Below, piece after piece: positions 3,419 to 6,399 of a stretch of DNA of 6,399 nt. Position 1 is the first letter of the stretch; each line of letters starts with the position of its first letter. Below the pieces are notes generated by a model. That model was given only the letters and a program-made list of their open reading frames with translations. It ran no database searches and was not told the DNA's origin. The translations under genes were made by a program, and so were the position numbers. Source of the DNA: AC-9 sp051984395 (GTDB taxonomy: Bacteria; Actinomycetota; Acidimicrobiia; Acidimicrobiales; AC-9); assembly GCA_051984395.1 (NCBI GenBank), contig JBPYEZ010000173.1, forward strand, positions 1 to 6,399, given 5' to 3'.

Positions 3419-6399
3419 TTGCCCTCTCGTTCCACCGTCCCGGAGCGTCGCTTCTCCTTCGCCAACCTCGACGAGGTCCTGCCCCTGCCGGACCTGGTCG
3501 CCATCCAGCGGGACTCGTTCCGGTGGTTCCTCGACAGGGGGCTGGCGGAGACGTTCCGCGATATCAGCCCGATCGAGGACTTCACCGGCCAGCTCCGGCT
3601 GGAGCTCGAGTTCGATCCCGCCGATCAGGATCTCCGCCCTCCTCCGAAGTTCTCGATGGAGGAGTGCAAAGAGAAGGACATGACCTACGCCGCGCCCATC
3701 TTCGTGCGGGCTCGGTTCATGAACGCCACCACGGGTGAGATCAAGGAGCAGACCGTCTTCATGGGGGACTTCCCGATGATGACGGACAAGGGCACCTTCA
3801 TCGTCAACGGGACCGAGCGGGTCGTGGTCAGCCAGCTCGTGCGCTCACCGGGCGTCATCTTCCAGCCCGGCCGTGACGCCAAGACCATCGTGACCGGGAC
3901 CATCCACCCCTACCGGGGGGAGTGGATCGAGTTCGACGTGGAGGCCAAGCCGGGCAAGGACATCACCGCCGGCACCCGCGTGGCCCGCAAGCGCCGGCTC
4001 TCGCTCTTTGTGCTCCTGCGGGCGCTCGGCTACGAGGACGAGGCCTTCCTCGGCCGCTTCGTTCGTCACTTCGATTTCCTCGAGGGCCAGTGGGAGCGGG
4101 AGCGAGAGCTCGCCCCGAGCCGCGACGAGGCGCTGCTGGAGATCTACAAGCGGGCCCGTCCCGGTGAGCCCCCGTCGGTGGAGTCGGCCCGGGCCTATTT
4201 CGAGAACGCCTTCTTCAACCCGAAGCGCTCGGACCTGACCCGGGTCGGTCGCTACAAGCTCAACCGCAAGCTCGGACCGGAGATCGAGCGGATCTCCGAA
4301 CTGCTCGACATCGATCTCGAGCGCCCGGCCGAGGGCCAGGGTGTGCTCAGCCCCAGCGAGATGCTGGCGGCGTCGACCTACATGCTCCACCTCGCCAACG
4401 GCGAGCCCGGCTACCGCCTGGACGATCAGGACCACTTCGCCAACCGCCGCATCCGCTCGGTTGGAGAGCTCATCCAGAATCAGGTCCGCGTGGGGCTGTC
4501 CCGGATGGAGCGGGTCGTCCGCGAGCGCATGACGACCCAGGACGTCGAGGCCATCACCCCGCAGACGCTGATCAACATCCGCCCGGTGGTCGCCGCCATC
4601 AAGGAGTTCTTCGGCACCAGCCAGCTCAGCCAGTTCATGGACCAGCACAACCCGCTGTCCGGCCTGGCCCACAAGCGGCGCCTGTCGGCCCTCGGGCCCG
4701 GTGGCCTCTCCCGTGAGCGGGCCGGCTTCGAGGTCCGCGACGTGCACACGTCCCACTACGGGCGGATGTGCCCGATCGAGACGCCAGAGGGTCCGAACAT
4801 CGGTCTGATCGGCGCCCTGGCCACCTACGGCCGGGTGAACGAGTACGGCTTCATCGAGACGCCCTACCGCCGGGTGGTCGACGGCCGGGTGACGGAGGAG
4901 ATCGTCTACCTCGCCGCTGACGAGGAGGAGGAGCACGTCATCGCCCAGGCCAACGCGGCCCTGGAGGGTGACCAGATCGCCGAGGAGCGGGTCCTGGTCC
5001 GCCGGGGCCCGCAGGGCGCTGGCGTGCGGGTGGGCGCCACCGACACCTCCTACGGGAGCACGAGCGAGATCGACTACGTGCACCCGTCCGAGGTCGACCT
5101 CATGGACGTCTCCCCCAAGCAGATCGTCTCGGTGTCCACGGCCCTCATCCCCTTCATCGAGCACGACGACGCCAACCGGGCGCTGATGGGCGCCAACATG
5201 CAGAAGCAGGCCGTCCCCCTCGTGGTCCCCGAGGCCCCGTTCATCGGCACCGGCGTCGAGGGCCGGGCGGCACGTGACGCCGGTGACGTGGTCCTCGCCG
5301 AGGGCGAGGGCACAGTGACCGAGGTGACGGGCGACCACGTCGTCGTCGAGTACACGGGCCGCCACCGTGAGGGCGGAGAGTCCGGCCGCAAGGTGCACCG
5401 GCTGGCCAAGTTCCGCCGTTCCAACCAGAACACCTGCATCAACCAGCGCTCGGTCGTCGCCGAGGGCCAGAAGGTCGCCTTCGGCGACGTCCTGGCCGAC
5501 GGTCCCTCGACCGATCAGGGTGAGCTGGCCCTGGGCAAGAACCTTCTCGTCGCCTTCATGCCGTGGGAGGGCTACAACTTCGAGGACGCCATCATCCTGT
5601 CGGAGCGTCTGGTGCGCGACGACGTGCTGACCTCGATCCACATCGAGGAGCACGAGGTGGACGCCCGGGACACCAAGCTCGGCGCCGAGGAGATCACGAG
5701 GGACATCCCCAACCTGTCCGAGGAGATCCTCAAGGATCTCGACGACCGGGGCATCATCCGCATCGGTGCCGAGGTCGATGCCGGCGACGTCCTGGTCGGG
5801 AAGGTCACGCCGAAGGGCGAGACCGAGCTCACCCCCGAGGAGCGCCTGCTGCGCGCCATCTTCGGCGAGAAGGCCCGCGAGGTGCGCGACACCAGCCTCA
5901 AGGTCCCCCACGGCGAGTCCGGGAAGGTCATCGACGTCCGGGTCTTCTCCCGGGAGGATGCCCACGAGCTGCCGCCCGGGGTCAACCAGCTCGTCCGGGT
6001 CTACGTGGCCCAGAAGCGCAAGATCTCCGAGGGTGACAAGCTGGCCGGCCGCCACGGCAACAAGGGCGTGATCTCCAAGATCCTGCCGGTCGAGGACATG
6101 CCCTTCCTCACCGACGGCACGCCGGTCGACATCATCCTCAATCCGCTCGGGGTGCCGAGCCGGATGAACGTCGGCCAGGTGCTCGAGTCCCATCTCGGCT
6201 ACGCCGCCCGCTGGGGCTGGGACGGCGACGGCGACGGCCAGGTCGGCGGGGGCCGCCGTGCGGACGTCCAGCACGCCAACGGCAAGGCCGGGCTGACGAA
6301 CGGGACGGCGAAGACGCGGCCCCGCACCGAGCCCGAGGTCTGGGTCTCCACCCCGGTGTTCGACGGGGCTCATTGGGACGAAGCGGACGACGCCGGTCG
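3419..6399 (+). CDS. rpoB: DNA-directed RNA polymerase subunit beta (5' part; 3' end outside the window)
   Basis: RpoB forms, with RpoC, the catalytic cleft of RNA polymerase and holds the rifampicin pocket. The window contains 993 codons of an expected 1150-1200. The start is TTG at 3419, set by the ribosome-binding site and the in-frame TAG just upstream; the N-terminus MPSRSTVPERRFSFANL is short, without the long leader of mycobacterial RpoB. SPIEDF at 50-55 and GTFIVNGTERVVVSQLVRSPGV at 125-146 are early landmarks. The rifampicin region spans 399-425 (GTSQLSQFMDQHNPLSG...HKRRLSAL), keeping Asp408, His418 and Ser423 (E. coli 516, 526, 531). PWEGYNFED (715-723) carries the acidic pair equivalent to E. 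coli 813/814. GDKLAGRHGNKGV (872-884) holds active-site lysines 874 and 882 (E. coli 1065 and 1073). Odd points are a Gly/Asp-rich insert at 935-973 and an apparent insert of about 17 residues in the segment running from RRGPQGAG to IDYVHPSEV. rpoC would be expected next. Confidence 0.97.
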   Translation, partial: MPSRSTVPERRFSFANLDEVLPLPDLVAIQRDSFRWFLDRGLAETFRDISPIEDFTGQLRLELEFDPADQDLRPPPKFSMEECKEKDMTYAAPIFVRARFMNATTGEIKEQTVFMGDFPMMTDKGTFIVNGTERVVVSQLVRSPGVIFQPGRDAKTIVTGTIHPYRGEWIEFDVEAKPGKDITAGTRVARKRRLSLFVLLRALGYEDEAFLGRFVRHFDFLEGQWERERELAPSRDEALLEIYKRARPGEPPSVESARAYFENAFFNPKRSDLTRVGRYKLNRKLGPEIERISELLDIDLERPAEGQGVLSPSEMLAASTYMLHLANGEPGYRLDDQDHFANRRIRSVGELIQNQVRVGLSRMERVVRERMTTQDVEAITPQTLINIRPVVAAIKEFFGTSQLSQFMDQHNPLSGLAHKRRLSALGPGGLSRERAGFEVRDVHTSHYGRMCPIETPEGPNIGLIGALATYGRVNEYGFIETPYRRVVDGRVTEEIVYLAADEEEEHVIAQANAALEGDQIAEERVLVRRGPQGAGVRVGATDTSYGSTSEIDYVHPSEVDLMDVSPKQIVSVSTALIPFIEHDDANRALMGANMQKQAVPLVVPEAPFIGTGVEGRAARDAGDVVLAEGEGTVTEVTGDHVVVEYTGRHREGGESGRKVHRLAKFRRSNQNTCINQRSVVAEGQKVAFGDVLADGPSTDQGELALGKNLLVAFMPWEGYNFEDAIILSERLVRDDVLTSIHIEEHEVDARDTKLGAEEITRDIPNLSEEILKDLDDRGIIRIGAEVDAGDVLVGKVTPKGETELTPEERLLRAIFGEKAREVRDTSLKVPHGESGKVIDVRVFSREDAHELPPGVNQLVRVYVAQKRKISEGDKLAGRHGNKGVISKILPVEDMPFLTDGTPVDIILNPLGVPSRMNVGQVLESHLGYAARWGWDGDGDGQVGGGRRADVQHANGKAGLTNGTAKTRPRTEPEVWVSTPVFDGAHWDEADDAG
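6221..6238 (+). repeat. Three tandem copies of GACGGC within rpoB
   Basis: GACGGC is repeated three times without interruption and encodes DGDGDG (residues 935-940) at the beginning of a variable insert. In-frame hexanucleotide repeats can expand or contract by slippage without breaking the reading frame, so the length may vary between strains. Confidence 0.8.

Noticed and set aside
3845..6373. 842-codon open frame on the minus strand opposite rpoB
   Set aside because: It is the antisense shadow of rpoB caused by high GC in third codon positions; its translation is low-complexity Leu/Val/Asp/Gly/His sequence with no recognisable domain.
1..6399. tRNA, rRNA, CRISPR, insertion sequence or phage features
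   Set aside because: No cloverleaf, spaced repeat array, transposase or terminal inverted repeats seen; the window is filled by core genes.

Overview
This 6.4-kb window is a core transcription/translation gene cluster, all on the + strand and in the widespread bacterial order nusG - rplK - rplA - rplJ - rplL - rpoB. It opens inside nusG and closes inside rpoB. Very high GC, GC-ending codons and an RpoB that closely resembles the mycobacterial protein (for example the shared block DVEAITPQTLINIRP before the rifampicin pocket) point to an actinobacterium. The contiguous rplA-rplJ-rplL-rpoB order and several unusual residues suggest a deep or uncultured lineage, possibly Acidimicrobiia-like. That placement is inference; no species can be named.

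Layout. 1-533: 3' part of nusG. 560-988: rplK (L11, GTG start). 999-1724: rplA (L1), whose ribosome-binding site overlaps the rplK stop. 1725-1883: a leader that folds as an L10-binding RNA and is followed by a helix that covers part of the rplJ Shine-Dalgarno. 1884-2669: rplJ (L10) with an acidic C-terminal tail of about 87-90 residues that the usual family member lacks. 2670-2771: spacer with two GC-rich hairpins. 2772-3161: rplL (L7/L12). 3162-3418: 257 bases with hairpins, a 12-bp palindrome, two candidate promoters and a foldable rpoB leader. 3419-6399: rpoB from a TTG start, missing its 3' end.

How the genes work together. L11, L10 and L12 form the GTPase-associated stalk of the 50S subunit and L1 forms the opposite stalk. 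NusG couples RNA polymerase to elongation/termination factors and ribosomes, and RpoB is the beta subunit of that polymerase. The L10 leader fits feedback control of rplJL by free L10-L12 complex. The candidate promoters before rpoB would allow polymerase genes to be expressed apart from the ribosomal genes.

No novel multi-gene system is present. The points worth following are the L10 tail and the palindrome inside it, the rplJ and rpoB leader structures, the Pro-to-Thr change in the thiopeptide-binding region of L11, and a Gly/Asp-rich lineage insert in RpoB built on a hexanucleotide repeat.
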